Source of the DNA: Paraburkholderia youngii
GTDB taxonomy: Bacteria; Pseudomonadota; Gammaproteobacteria; Burkholderiales; Burkholderiaceae
Assembly: GCF_013366925.1 (NCBI RefSeq)
Contig: NZ_JAALDK010000001.1
Coordinates: 4,147,165 to 4,211,164 of the forward strand
DNA: 64,000 nucleotides
Direction of reading: 5' to 3'
How positions within the stretch are numbered: the stretch's first letter is position 1; every line of letters begins with the position of its first letter. Shown here piece by piece: positions 46,862 to 55,511 of the stretch. Position numbers and translations under genes: made by a program. Under the pieces are notes generated by a model. It was not told where the DNA came from and made no database searches. It worked only from the letters and a program-made list of their open reading frames with translations.

Positions 46862-46895
46862 AAAGCCCGTTCACACATACCTGAACGGGCTTTTT
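46862..46895 (+). terminator. Terminator-like hairpin between the two tRNA-Glu/Asp pairs
   Basis: AAAGCCCGTTCA and TGAACGGGCTTT pair around an 8-base loop, followed by TTTTTCATT. It lies four bases after the first tRNA-Asp and only 24 bases before the second tRNA-Glu. Confidence 0.85.
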
Positions 46896-46919
46896 CATTA
46901 AAGGTGTAAGCAGTACGTT

Positions 46920-46995
46920 GTCCCCTTCGTCTAGAGGCCTAGGACATCACCCTTTCACGGTGAGTACAGGGGTTCGAATCCCCTAGGGGACGCCA
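46920..46995 (+). tRNA. tRNA-Glu (anticodon TTC), copy 2
   Basis: Identical over all 76 bases to copy 1. The bases after it (ACATCGGCGTCGTT) resemble those after copy 1 (ACATCAGCGTCGCT), showing that the duplication extended into the spacer before it diverged. Confidence 0.97.
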
Positions 46996-47075
46996 GAACA
47001 TCGGCGTCGTTCGGTTGGAAGTTTGAACGGTGCAGCAGGCTGTGAGCATGGCTCGCAGACTGCGATGCAAAATCT

Positions 47076-47152
47076 GGAGCGGTAGTTCAGTTGGTTAGAA
47101 TACCGGCCTGTCACGCCGGGGGTCGCGGGTTCGAGCCCCGTCCGCTCCGCCA
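47076..47152 (+). tRNA. tRNA-Asp (anticodon GTC), copy 2
   Basis: A 77-base tRNA. Compared with copy 1, the acceptor is GGAGCGG with CCGCTCC, so the pair 5-68 changed from T-A to C-G on both sides and the stem is kept. Two further single-base differences are in the D and T regions. CCA is encoded. Confidence 0.97.
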
Positions 47153-47160
47153 GATTTGAG

Positions 47161-47191
47161 AAAGCCCACTTCACGAGAAGTGGGCTTTTTT
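47161..47191 (+). terminator. Terminator of the tRNA cluster
   Basis: AAAGCCCACTTC and GAAGTGGGCTTT pair around ACGA, followed by a run of T. It starts nine bases past the last tRNA. Confidence 0.92.
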
Positions 47192-47302
47192 TATTTCGGC
47201 TGCCCGTTGCCGGCCGCCTCGCGGAAAGCTCGGGACAAACAGCCATTGCCAGCGCGCGCGGCCTGTTTTACCGTTGATCCGACTCATCCTCGCGGTCCTG
47301 CC

Positions 47303-47767
47303 ATGTTCGATCCAACCGAAGCCCCGTCACCGTTTCATCTGCGCACGGCAAGCATGGACGATTTCGAGTTTGCCGAGGCGCTGACCCGCAACAACATGGG
47401 CGGCTACTATCGCCGGCATCATCTGGTCTGGCGCAGCGATCTGTTTCTCGGCAGTTGGCGGGAATCGGAGAATTTCATTCTCGAAGTGGATAGCGTGCCG
47501 ATGGGCGTGCTGCGTATCACCGAGGAGGGTGATTCGCTGCATATCCGCGACGTGCAGATTGCCGAAGGATATCGGCGGCTTGGCGCCGGTACGTTTCTTC
47601 TCGACATCTCGCATCAATGGGCGCGCGAGCGGGGGCTGCGCGAGTTGCAGTTGCGCGTGTTCGTCGATAATCCGGCTGCGCGGCTCTATCAGCGCAAGGG
47701 CTATAAGCTCGCCGGGCCGCGGCTCGCGCAGCTAGGCGCAATCCGTCATCTGGCGCGGCGGGTTTGA
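47303..47767 (+). CDS. GNAT-family N-acetyltransferase
   Basis: A 154-residue GCN5-type acetyltransferase. The acetyl-CoA loop is IAEGYRRLGAGTFLLD, following the beta strand LHIRDVQI. The C-terminal VFVDNPAARLYQRKGYKLAG is the usual motif B. The substrate is not identifiable. The ATG at 47303 gives MFDPTEAPSPFHLR; the open frame reaches back into the tRNA terminator and is not credible there. It is convergent with the AraC-type gene. Confidence 0.88.
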   Translation: MFDPTEAPSPFHLRTASMDDFEFAEALTRNNMGGYYRRHHLVWRSDLFLGSWRESENFILEVDSVPMGVLRITEEGDSLHIRDVQIAEGYRRLGAGTFLLDISHQWARERGLRELQLRVFVDNPAARLYQRKGYKLAGPRLAQLGAIRHLARRV

Positions 47768-47814
47768 GGCCAGGTCTGCGTGGTTCGCCGACTCGCACCG
47801 CCACGCATCGACGT

Positions 47815-48714
47815 TCACCGCTCGGCAACATCAGCCGAACCGGCTTGATCCTGTGCCGTTTCATCATCCGCTTGCGCATCATCATGCTCGCCGTTGCTTG
47901 CGCGATGCTCGGCGCCTCGGTCGATAAACGCGCGTGGACTCGCGCCGAACGCGCGCCGGAACATCGCGGAGAAGGCGCTTTGGCTCTGATAGCCCAGTTC
48001 CTGCGCGACATGCGACAGCGGCCGTCCCTGGCTCAACAAGGGAATGGCGCGCGCGAGGATCGCCTGCTGACGCCACTGCGAAAAACTCACCCCCAGCTCC
48101 TGACGAAACAGCCGCGCGATCGTCCGCGTGCTCGCGCCGACCGTCGACGCCCACTGTTCGAGCGGCTCGCCATGCATCGGGTCGGCGATCACGGCCTCGC
48201 ACAGCGCGCGCAGGCGCTTTTCGCTGGGCATCGGCACGGACAGCGGCAACGGCTCGGAGCGCGTCAGTTCATCGAGGGCGAGCGCGCCGAGCAGTTGCTC
48301 GCGTGCGGCGGACAGGCCAGGCGTATCGAGCGCGGCAATCACCTCGCGCAACAGGTTCGATACTTCGACGACGCGCGGCGTATCGAGCCCGGCCGGCACC
48401 GTACTCTCGGTGATGTACAGCGTGCGCAGGAACGCATCCTCGACGGCGACCACTTCGTGCGTGACATGCGGCGGCAACCAGATCGCGCGCGATGGCGGCA
48501 CCATCCACGTCGTGCCCGTTGTCGCGACGCGCAGCACGCCGCGCGACGCATACGCGACCTGCGCCCATGCATGCGTATGACGCGCGATATGCCAGCCCGC
48601 CGGCATCGGCCGCGAGCGCACGCGGATCGGATGCGTGTCGTTCGGCGCAAACTCGGGCGGTATGTCGGCGAAACGCACGCGGCTCAACGGGTTGGACTCG
48701 GCGGACGAGGGCAT
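47815..48714 (-). CDS. AraC-family transcriptional regulator
   Basis: A 299-residue regulator with an N-terminal cupin-like sensor domain (MPAGWHIARHTHAWAQVAY, PPHVTHEVVAVED). The C-terminal double helix-turn-helix covers about residues 190-285 (WASTVGASTRTIARLFRQEL, HVAQELGYQSQSAFSAMFRR, FGASPRAFI). The ligand is unknown. The ATG at 48714 (MPSSAESNP) was preferred to the longer frame starting at 48837. The acidic, Asp/Gln/Ala-rich last 30 residues are unlike the rest. It could act on the adjacent GNAT or gamma-glutamylcyclotransferase-like gene. Confidence 0.9.
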   Translation of the reverse strand: MPSSAESNPLSRVRFADIPPEFAPNDTHPIRVRSRPMPAGWHIARHTHAWAQVAYASRGVLRVATTGTTWMVPPSRAIWLPPHVTHEVVAVEDAFLRTLYITESTVPAGLDTPRVVEVSNLLREVIAALDTPGLSAAREQLLGALALDELTRSEPLPLSVPMPSEKRLRALCEAVIADPMHGEPLEQWASTVGASTRTIARLFRQELGVSFSQWRQQAILARAIPLLSQGRPLSHVAQELGYQSQSAFSAMFRRAFGASPRAFIDRGAEHRASNGEHDDAQADDETAQDQAGSADVAER

Positions 48715-48896
48715 GGCAAGGTCGGTTCGGATAACGGAGCCGGCAACGGCGAAGCGCGGTCGAGGCCATTCACCGGCGCGGGTTCCAAGCATTGTAGATC
48801 GTGCCTGGTTGCTGATGCCGTCGGGCCACCGTTGCATAATGTCCCGATGGCCCCCGAGCCACCAATCTCACCTCTGACCACGGAGACTCAACGACG

Positions 48897-49298
48897 ATGC
48901 AGACCGTCTTTGTCTATGGCACGCTGCGTGCCGGTGAAACCAACGACATCAGCGAAGCCGCCGCGCGCAACGACCTCCCCGCGCCAAGCCTGCTCGGCAG
49001 CACCACGGTGCGCGGCCATCTGTTCGATTTTGGCGACTATCCGGGTCTCGTCGTCGACGAAGCGGGCGTCGACGTGGTCGGCGACGTCTATGAAATCGAC
49101 GATGCGCTCGTCGCGGTGCTCGACGAAATCGAAGCCGTATATCCGGGTGTCGACGAGCGTTTTCTGGCCCGCGAGGTGATGGTCAAAGTAGACGGAAACG
49201 TCGTGAACTGCCGCTTCTATCCGGTTGTGCCGAACGCGGTAAAAGGGCTGCCCGAAATCCGTTCGGGAGACTGGGTCAAACATCGGCGCACGCGCTGA
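48897..49298 (+). CDS. Gamma-glutamylcyclotransferase-like protein (AIG2/YtfP fold)
   Basis: A 133-residue protein. It opens MQTVFVYGTLRAGE; YGTLR at 7-11 is the substrate-binding motif of this fold. The acidic residue in VLDEIEAVYPG near 77-87 is a candidate for the general acid/base. Enzymes of the family release 5-oxoproline from gamma-glutamyl compounds, but bacterial YtfP-type members often lack proven activity. ATG at 48897 fits the family start. It is divergent from the AraC gene. Confidence 0.88.
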   Translation: MQTVFVYGTLRAGETNDISEAAARNDLPAPSLLGSTTVRGHLFDFGDYPGLVVDEAGVDVVGDVYEIDDALVAVLDEIEAVYPGVDERFLAREVMVKVDGNVVNCRFYPVVPNAVKGLPEIRSGDWVKHRRTR

Positions 49299-49424
49299 GC
49301 CGGTGCGCGCAAGCGGCCAATAGAGCAGCGCGCCACGTATGTCCGCGGCGCGCCGTCATTCAAGCTGATGCGATCGCCTGGCTCGAGCAGGCACGAGGCG
49401 CCCGAGCCCGCGTCATCGACACCA

Positions 49425-51017
49425 TCAAATCTCTTCGTAAAGCGGCAGCGTCAGAAAATCGGTGAACTGCTCCGCGGTCGACATCTGCTCGAAGATCTGC
49501 GCGGCGCGCTCATACGGCTTCGTATCTCCGCCCACCGTCTGTTTGACCTTGTCGAGTTCCTGCCCCGCGAGCGCGCGCACCAGTTCGACCGTCACCTTGC
49601 GGCCGTCATCGAGCTTGCCCTTCGGCGAGCGGATCCACTGCCACACCTGCGAGCGCGAAATCTCGGCGGTGGCCGCGTCTTCCATCAGGTTGTGAATCGG
49701 CACGCAGCCATTGCCCGCGAGCCACGAACCGAGGTAGTGGATGCCGACGTTGATGTTGTTGCGCAAGCCCGCTTCGGTGATCGGCGTTTCCGGGCGGAAG
49801 TCGAGCAGATCGGTCGCGGTCACGAGCACGTCGACGCGCTGCTTGTCGATCTGGTTCGGCCGGTCGCCGAGCACCTTGACGAACTCTTCCATCGCGACCG
49901 GCACGAGACCCGGATGCGCGACCCAGCCGCCGTCGTAGCCATCGCCGGCGTCGCGCGCCTTGTCCGAGCGCACGCCGGCCATCGCCTTGTCGTTCGCGGC
50001 CGCATCGTTCTTGATCGGAATCAGCGCGCTCATGCCGCCGATCGCCGGCGCGTTGCGGCGATGGCAGGTCTTCAGCAACAGCAGCGCATACGCCCGCATG
50101 AACGGCGAGGTCATCGTGATCTGCGAGCGATCGGCGAGGCAGAAGTCGCGGTCGCTCTTGAACTTCTTGATCGCGGAGAAGATGTAGTCCCAGCGGCCCG
50201 CGTTCAGGCCCGAGCTATGTTCGCGCAGCTCGTACAGAATTTCGTCCATTTCGAACGCGGCGACGATCGTCTCGATCAGCACCGTCGCGCGAATCGTGCC
50301 ACGCGGCACGCCAACGGCTTCCTGCGCGGCGACGAAGATGTCGTTCCACAGGCGCGCTTCGAGATGGCTCTCCATCTTCGGCAGATAGAAGTACGGGCCC
50401 GAGCCGCGCGCGATCAGCTCCTTCGCGTTGTGCACCATGTACAGCGCGAAATCGAAGATGCCACCCGACACGCGCTTGCCGTCGACCTTCACGTGCTTCT
50501 CGTCGAGATGCCAGCCGCGCGGACGCACGATCAGCGTCGCGGTCTTGTCGTTGAGCTGGTACGACTTGCCGTTCTGTTCGAGCGAGATCGTGCGGCGCAC
50601 CGCGTCCTTCAGATTGATATGACCGGTGATCTGGTTGTCCCAGCTCGGCGCATTCGAATCCTCGAAGTCGGTCATGTAGGAGTCCGCGCCCGAATTGAGC
50701 GCGTTGATGATCATCTTGCGCTCGACAGGTCCGGTGATCTCGACGCGCCGGCACTGCAGATCCTGCGGCAGCGGCGCGATCTTCCAGTCGCCTTCGCGCA
50801 CGCTCTTCGTCGCGGCGAGAAAGTCGGGACGCTCGCCCGCGTCGAGCCGCTTCGCACGTTCGACGCGCGCCTGCAGCAACTGCTGACGACGCGGCTCGAA
50901 CGTACGGTGCAAGGCCGCGACGAGTTCCAGCGCTTCGCGGGTGAGGATCGCTTCAAAGCCGGGCTTGATGTCGCCGGTGATTTCCATGCCTTGCGGCAAC
51001 GACAGCGGATTAGCCAT
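49425..51017 (-). CDS. aceB: Malate synthase A
   Basis: A 530-residue cytoplasmic enzyme that condenses glyoxylate with acetyl-CoA to malate in the glyoxylate shunt. Family blocks are intact: DFEDSNAPSWDNQI, TATLIVRPRGWHLDEKHV, GTIRATVLIETIVAAFEMDE, and NAGRWDYIFSAIKKF. It starts MANPLSLPQGMEITG with GGAG six bases upstream of the ATG at 51017. The haloacid dehalogenase gene ends 76 bp upstream on the same strand. AceA is encoded 2.8 kb away on the same strand, with regulators between. Confidence 0.97.
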   Translation of the reverse strand: MANPLSLPQGMEITGDIKPGFEAILTREALELVAALHRTFEPRRQQLLQARVERAKRLDAGERPDFLAATKSVREGDWKIAPLPQDLQCRRVEITGPVERKMIINALNSGADSYMTDFEDSNAPSWDNQITGHINLKDAVRRTISLEQNGKSYQLNDKTATLIVRPRGWHLDEKHVKVDGKRVSGGIFDFALYMVHNAKELIARGSGPYFYLPKMESHLEARLWNDIFVAAQEAVGVPRGTIRATVLIETIVAAFEMDEILYELREHSSGLNAGRWDYIFSAIKKFKSDRDFCLADRSQITMTSPFMRAYALLLLKTCHRRNAPAIGGMSALIPIKNDAAANDKAMAGVRSDKARDAGDGYDGGWVAHPGLVPVAMEEFVKVLGDRPNQIDKQRVDVLVTATDLLDFRPETPITEAGLRNNINVGIHYLGSWLAGNGCVPIHNLMEDAATAEISRSQVWQWIRSPKGKLDDGRKVTVELVRALAGQELDKVKQTVGGDTKPYERAAQIFEQMSTAEQFTDFLTLPLYEEI

Positions 51018-51093
51018 CTTTTCTCCTTGGTCGGTCAGATTGCAAAAGTGCGAAGGTTGAAAACGGGAGTGGGTTCCCGAAAGCGAGGGGACG

Positions 51094-51918
51094 TCATACG
51101 CGCGGGCTGGCGCGCTTGCGGCCGCCACTGCCATGAGTTTTGGGTTGACGGCCGCCGCCCGAGCGCGACGACGTCGAGAGCGTCTGCAGAAAGCCCAGCA
51201 GATCGTTCATGCCGCCGCCGGTGCCATGCGGGCTCACGCCAAGCTCTTCGACGGGCAGGTTCTGCCGGTTCAGCCAGAACGTCGTGAAGCCGAACCACGT
51301 CGCGCCCGCGACGTCCCAGCCGTTCGCCGACACGAACACGATCTCGCGCGCGGCCACGCCGAACGCATCGGGGCCGAGCGCATACGCGGCGGGCGCGGGT
51401 TTGTACGCGCGCACCGCATCGACCGACAGCACATGATCGAAGAGGGCGCTCATGCCGGCGCTCTTGACCGCGATGTCGAGCATTTGCGGATTGCCGTTGG
51501 ACAGAATCGCGAGCCCGAGTCTGAGCCCGACACGCGGCGCGCCAGCGGGCTCGCGCAACGTGCGCAGCACCGGCACCGCGTCGGGAAACGCCGACAGGCA
51601 CGCGTATTCGTCCATCAGACGCTTTTCGGCCGAGCGGCCGAGCGTGAGCTGCAGTCTTTTCGCGGCGAAGCGCAGTGCGTCGAGCGTGATGTCCCAGAAC
51701 GGGCGGTAGTGTTCGCCGGGGGCGTCGCTGCGCGCGGCGAGCGTGCGCAGCTGCGTGTATTCGATCTGCTTCTGGCGCCAAAGCTGCGACAGCGCGTCGC
51801 CGTGTCCGGGGAATAGTTGCTCCGCGGCGGCGATCACCGAATGCACGTCGAACAACGTGCCGTAGGCGTCGAAAATCACTGCTCGCGGGGAAGGTGTCGT
51901 TGTGGCCGACATTGCCAT
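51094..51918 (-). CDS. (S)-2-haloacid dehalogenase-like HAD hydrolase
   Basis: A 274-residue HAD superfamily protein of the type II haloacid dehalogenase subgroup. The nucleophile Asp lies in VIFDAYGTLFD near residue 17. The conserved Arg (LWRQKQIEYTQLR), Ser-Asn (LSNGNPQML), Lys (KPAPAAYALG) and S-x-N-x-x-D (FVSANGWDVAG) expected for L-2-haloacid dehalogenases are all present. Its product from haloacetate would be glycolate, which can feed glyoxylate to the malate synthase encoded just downstream. A Lys/Arg/Gly-rich tail of about 25 residues is unusual. Divergent from a LysR gene. Confidence 0.88.
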   Translation of the reverse strand: MAMSATTTPSPRAVIFDAYGTLFDVHSVIAAAEQLFPGHGDALSQLWRQKQIEYTQLRTLAARSDAPGEHYRPFWDITLDALRFAAKRLQLTLGRSAEKRLMDEYACLSAFPDAVPVLRTLREPAGAPRVGLRLGLAILSNGNPQMLDIAVKSAGMSALFDHVLSVDAVRAYKPAPAAYALGPDAFGVAAREIVFVSANGWDVAGATWFGFTTFWLNRQNLPVEELGVSPHGTGGGMNDLLGFLQTLSTSSRSGGGRQPKTHGSGGRKRASPRV

Positions 51919-52074
51919 GCGCTCCTGTCAGAGGTCGGGATCGATTGTATTGGTGACCTTAGGTGCTAAAAAATAGGCTAAAAATCACTTGATCTTTTAC
52001 TTTTATGTACCTAATCTCGCACACAAACCTCACTCTTGCGCCGATTTCATTGGTTCGCACGGCGCGCATCGTTC

Positions 52075-52977
52075 ATGGACCGTTTCAAGCAGATCGAGAC
52101 CTTCGCCACCGTCGCGGCCAAAGGCAGCCTGTCCGCGGCGGCGCTCGCCGAGGGCGTCGCTCCCGCGATCATCGGCCGGCGCATCGACGCGCTCGAGGAG
52201 CGCCTCGGCGTCAAGCTGCTGGTGCGCACAACGCGCAAGATCACGCTGACCTTCGAAGGCTCGGCCTTTCTCGAAGACTGCCAGCGCATCCTTCACGACA
52301 TGCAGAACGCCGAGGCGAGCGTGTCGGCGGGCGGCGTCAAGGCGAGCGGCCATCTGCGGCTGTCGGCGCCGGCCGGCTTCGGGCGCCGGCACGTGGCGCC
52401 ACTGGTGCCCGCATTCACTGTCGCGCATCCGGACGTGTCGATCACGCTCGATCTGTCCGATCGTCTCGTCGATCTCGTCAACGAGGGCTTCGATTGCGCT
52501 GTGCGGCTCGGCGAGTTGCCCGATTCGTCGCTGGTGTCGCTGAAGCTCGCCGAAAACCGCCGCGTGTGCGTCGCGTCGCCCGCGTATCTGAATCGGCGCG
52601 GCGCGCCGCACAGCCTCGCCGAGCTCGCGCGCCACAACTGCCTCGCGCTCGGCGCGAGCGCGAACCAGCAGCGCGGCTGGATGTTCCAGCACGACGGCAA
52701 GGTCGTGTCGATCAAGGTGTCCGGCACGATGGAATGCTCGGACGGCGCGGTGCTGCATGAATGGTGTCTCGCCGGACACGGACTGGCGTGGCGCTCCTGG
52801 TGGGAAGTCGGCGCGGACCTCGCGGCGGGACGCCTCGTCACGGTGCTCGACGAATTCGCCGCGCCGCCGATCGGCATCCACGCGGTGTTCCCGCAGCGCC
52901 GTCATCTGCCGCTGCGGGTGCGGCTGTTTCTGGACTTTCTCAAGCATACGTACGGCGAACCCGGTTACTGGGACTGA
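52075..52977 (+). CDS. LysR-family transcriptional regulator
   Basis: A 300-residue regulator starting MDRFKQIETFATVAAKGS. The winged helix-turn-helix is at residues 1-60 (AAALAEGVAPAIIGRRIDAL, EERLGVKLLVRTTRKITLT). The effector domain with two alpha/beta lobes follows from about 90 (GHLRLSAPAGFGRRHV). The inducer is unknown. It is divergent from the haloacid dehalogenase-aceB pair with a 156-bp shared control region, the usual LysR layout, so it is the likely regulator of that pair. Confidence 0.92.
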   Translation: MDRFKQIETFATVAAKGSLSAAALAEGVAPAIIGRRIDALEERLGVKLLVRTTRKITLTFEGSAFLEDCQRILHDMQNAEASVSAGGVKASGHLRLSAPAGFGRRHVAPLVPAFTVAHPDVSITLDLSDRLVDLVNEGFDCAVRLGELPDSSLVSLKLAENRRVCVASPAYLNRRGAPHSLAELARHNCLALGASANQQRGWMFQHDGKVVSIKVSGTMECSDGAVLHEWCLAGHGLAWRSWWEVGADLAAGRLVTVLDEFAAPPIGIHAVFPQRRHLPLRVRLFLDFLKHTYGEPGYWD

Positions 52978-53104
52978 CGCGCCAATCTCCAGACGGACGC
53001 AATTACCCGCATTCATACGCATTACAATCGTTCCGGGCAGCCTGCACCCTGGGCTTTGTTGGACGCTGACGCCGTGCTGCGCGCAGCCGGCGACGGAGGG
53101 CATC

Positions 53105-53539
53105 ATGTTCAGGCACATCCTGGTTCCGACCGATGGCTCAGATCTTTCACGCAAGGCGATAGCGGGCGCGATCGATCTCGCGCAGGCCGTGGGCGCCCGC
53201 GTGACCGCGTACGCATGTCTGCCGCAATATCCGTACTCGCCGTTCTCCGATGTCGCGGTCGAACCACCCGGCGAGTTCCTGCAACGCAGCGAGCGCGAAG
53301 CACGCGTGCATCTGCGCGAAGTCGAGCATGCGGCCCACCGCGTCGGCGTCCACGTCGAGAGCCGCACGAGCGTGCATCCGGCGCCGTATCTCGGCATCAT
53401 CGAAGCGGCCGAGCAGGGCGGCTGCGACGTGATCTTCATGGCGTCGCATGGGCGGCGTGGGCTCGGCAGCCTGTTGATCGGCAGTGAAACGCAGCGCGTG
53501 CTCACGCATACGAAAATTCCTGTGATCGTCTATCGCTGA
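53105..53539 (+). CDS. Universal stress protein, UspA-like
   Basis: A 144-residue single-domain Usp starting MFRHILVPTDGSDLSRKAI. The ATP-binding loop G-2x-G-9x-G-S/T is present in SHGRRGLGSLLIGSETQ, so it probably binds ATP. GGAGG lies before the ATG at 53105. Such proteins respond to starvation and stress. It lies between the two glyoxylate shunt genes, but on the other strand, and shares no obvious promoter with them. Confidence 0.93.
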   Translation: MFRHILVPTDGSDLSRKAIAGAIDLAQAVGARVTAYACLPQYPYSPFSDVAVEPPGEFLQRSEREARVHLREVEHAAHRVGVHVESRTSVHPAPYLGIIEAAEQGGCDVIFMASHGRRGLGSLLIGSETQRVLTHTKIPVIVYR

Positions 53540-53582
53540 TTCGCTTTGCGCCGCCGCCGGCGGCGTGCCGGCATCCGCCTTC

Positions 53583-53616
53583 AAAAAAAACGCACCGGCG
53601 GCGAAGCCGGCGCGTT
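53583..53616 (-). terminator. Terminator of aceA
   Basis: On the minus strand, AACGCGCCGGC and GCCGGTGCGTT pair with one mismatch around a TTCGCC loop, ending in eight T. It lies 190 bases past aceA and may also serve the stress-protein transcript from the other side. Confidence 0.75.
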
Positions 53617-53806
53617 CAGGTTCGCCGCACGCTTGCCGCGTGCTGGCTTCTCTCAGACCCCGGCCGCTGGCATGCGCACTAATGCTCCTGCCAATCCGGT
53701 ACGGCGCGGTCCCCCCTGTGTCGGCGGCACTGTGACGGTGCCGCTCGACATTTGCCAATCGTTGCTGCGTTCAGGCTACGGGATTGCGTGACCCGAGCGG
53801 CTGGTC

Positions 53807-55117
<1,311 letters not shown>

Positions 55118-55511
55118 GATGTGCTCCTTCGATGCCAGTTATGGAGGATGGGTGACTCTGTCTTCTCGAAGCGTAGGGCCAGCAGAGGCGTTCTGTTTCG
55201 TGAAGTCTTATATAAGAGTCTAGGCAAATCGATGGACGCACAATAGACGCCGCAAAGCGTTTTTCCAATATTTATTTTTTCATGAAATCAATAGGTTAAA
55301 TCCTACGTTTCGCGATGAGAAACGATATTTTCCCTGTTGCAATAGTCCTTCTTGTGCTTTGCAGCATGATTTTTTACGACGCAAAAAATTTTTTTACATC
55401 GTGAAATTTGGGGCGGGCAGTCGATAGGCGAAAAAAAACCGGCGCCTGAGCGCCGGTTTCTTCTGTTGCCACGGACGGCGCGAAGCCGTCCGTGGGTCTG
55501 ATGGCTAGCGA
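55118..55511 (-). other. AT-rich control region upstream of aceA
   Basis: About 320 bp before aceA, then the rhlE terminator. It is strikingly AT-rich between 55255 and 55410. An inverted repeat CGTTTC, seven bases, GAAACG lies at 55306-55324. A palindromic CTTATATAAG is at 55206-55215. No clear -35/-10 pair could be fixed, but the aceA promoter must be here. Confidence 0.5.
55438..55460 (-). terminator. Terminator of the RhlE-type helicase gene
   Basis: On the minus strand ACCGGCGC and GCGCCGGT pair around TCAG, followed by a run of eight T. It lies about 50 bases past the helicase stop. Confidence 0.9.

Noticed and set aside
46616..46995. Identical 76-bp repeats that could be attachment sites of an integrated element
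   Set aside because: They are complete tRNA-Glu genes in a tRNA cluster; only a tRNA-Asp lies between them and there is no integrase.
49368..51287. A 639-codon open frame opposite aceB, and similar frames opposite aceA (53852-55246) and rhlE (55617-57128)
   Set aside because: All are shadows of clear conserved genes in high-GC DNA, without ribosome sites or family features.
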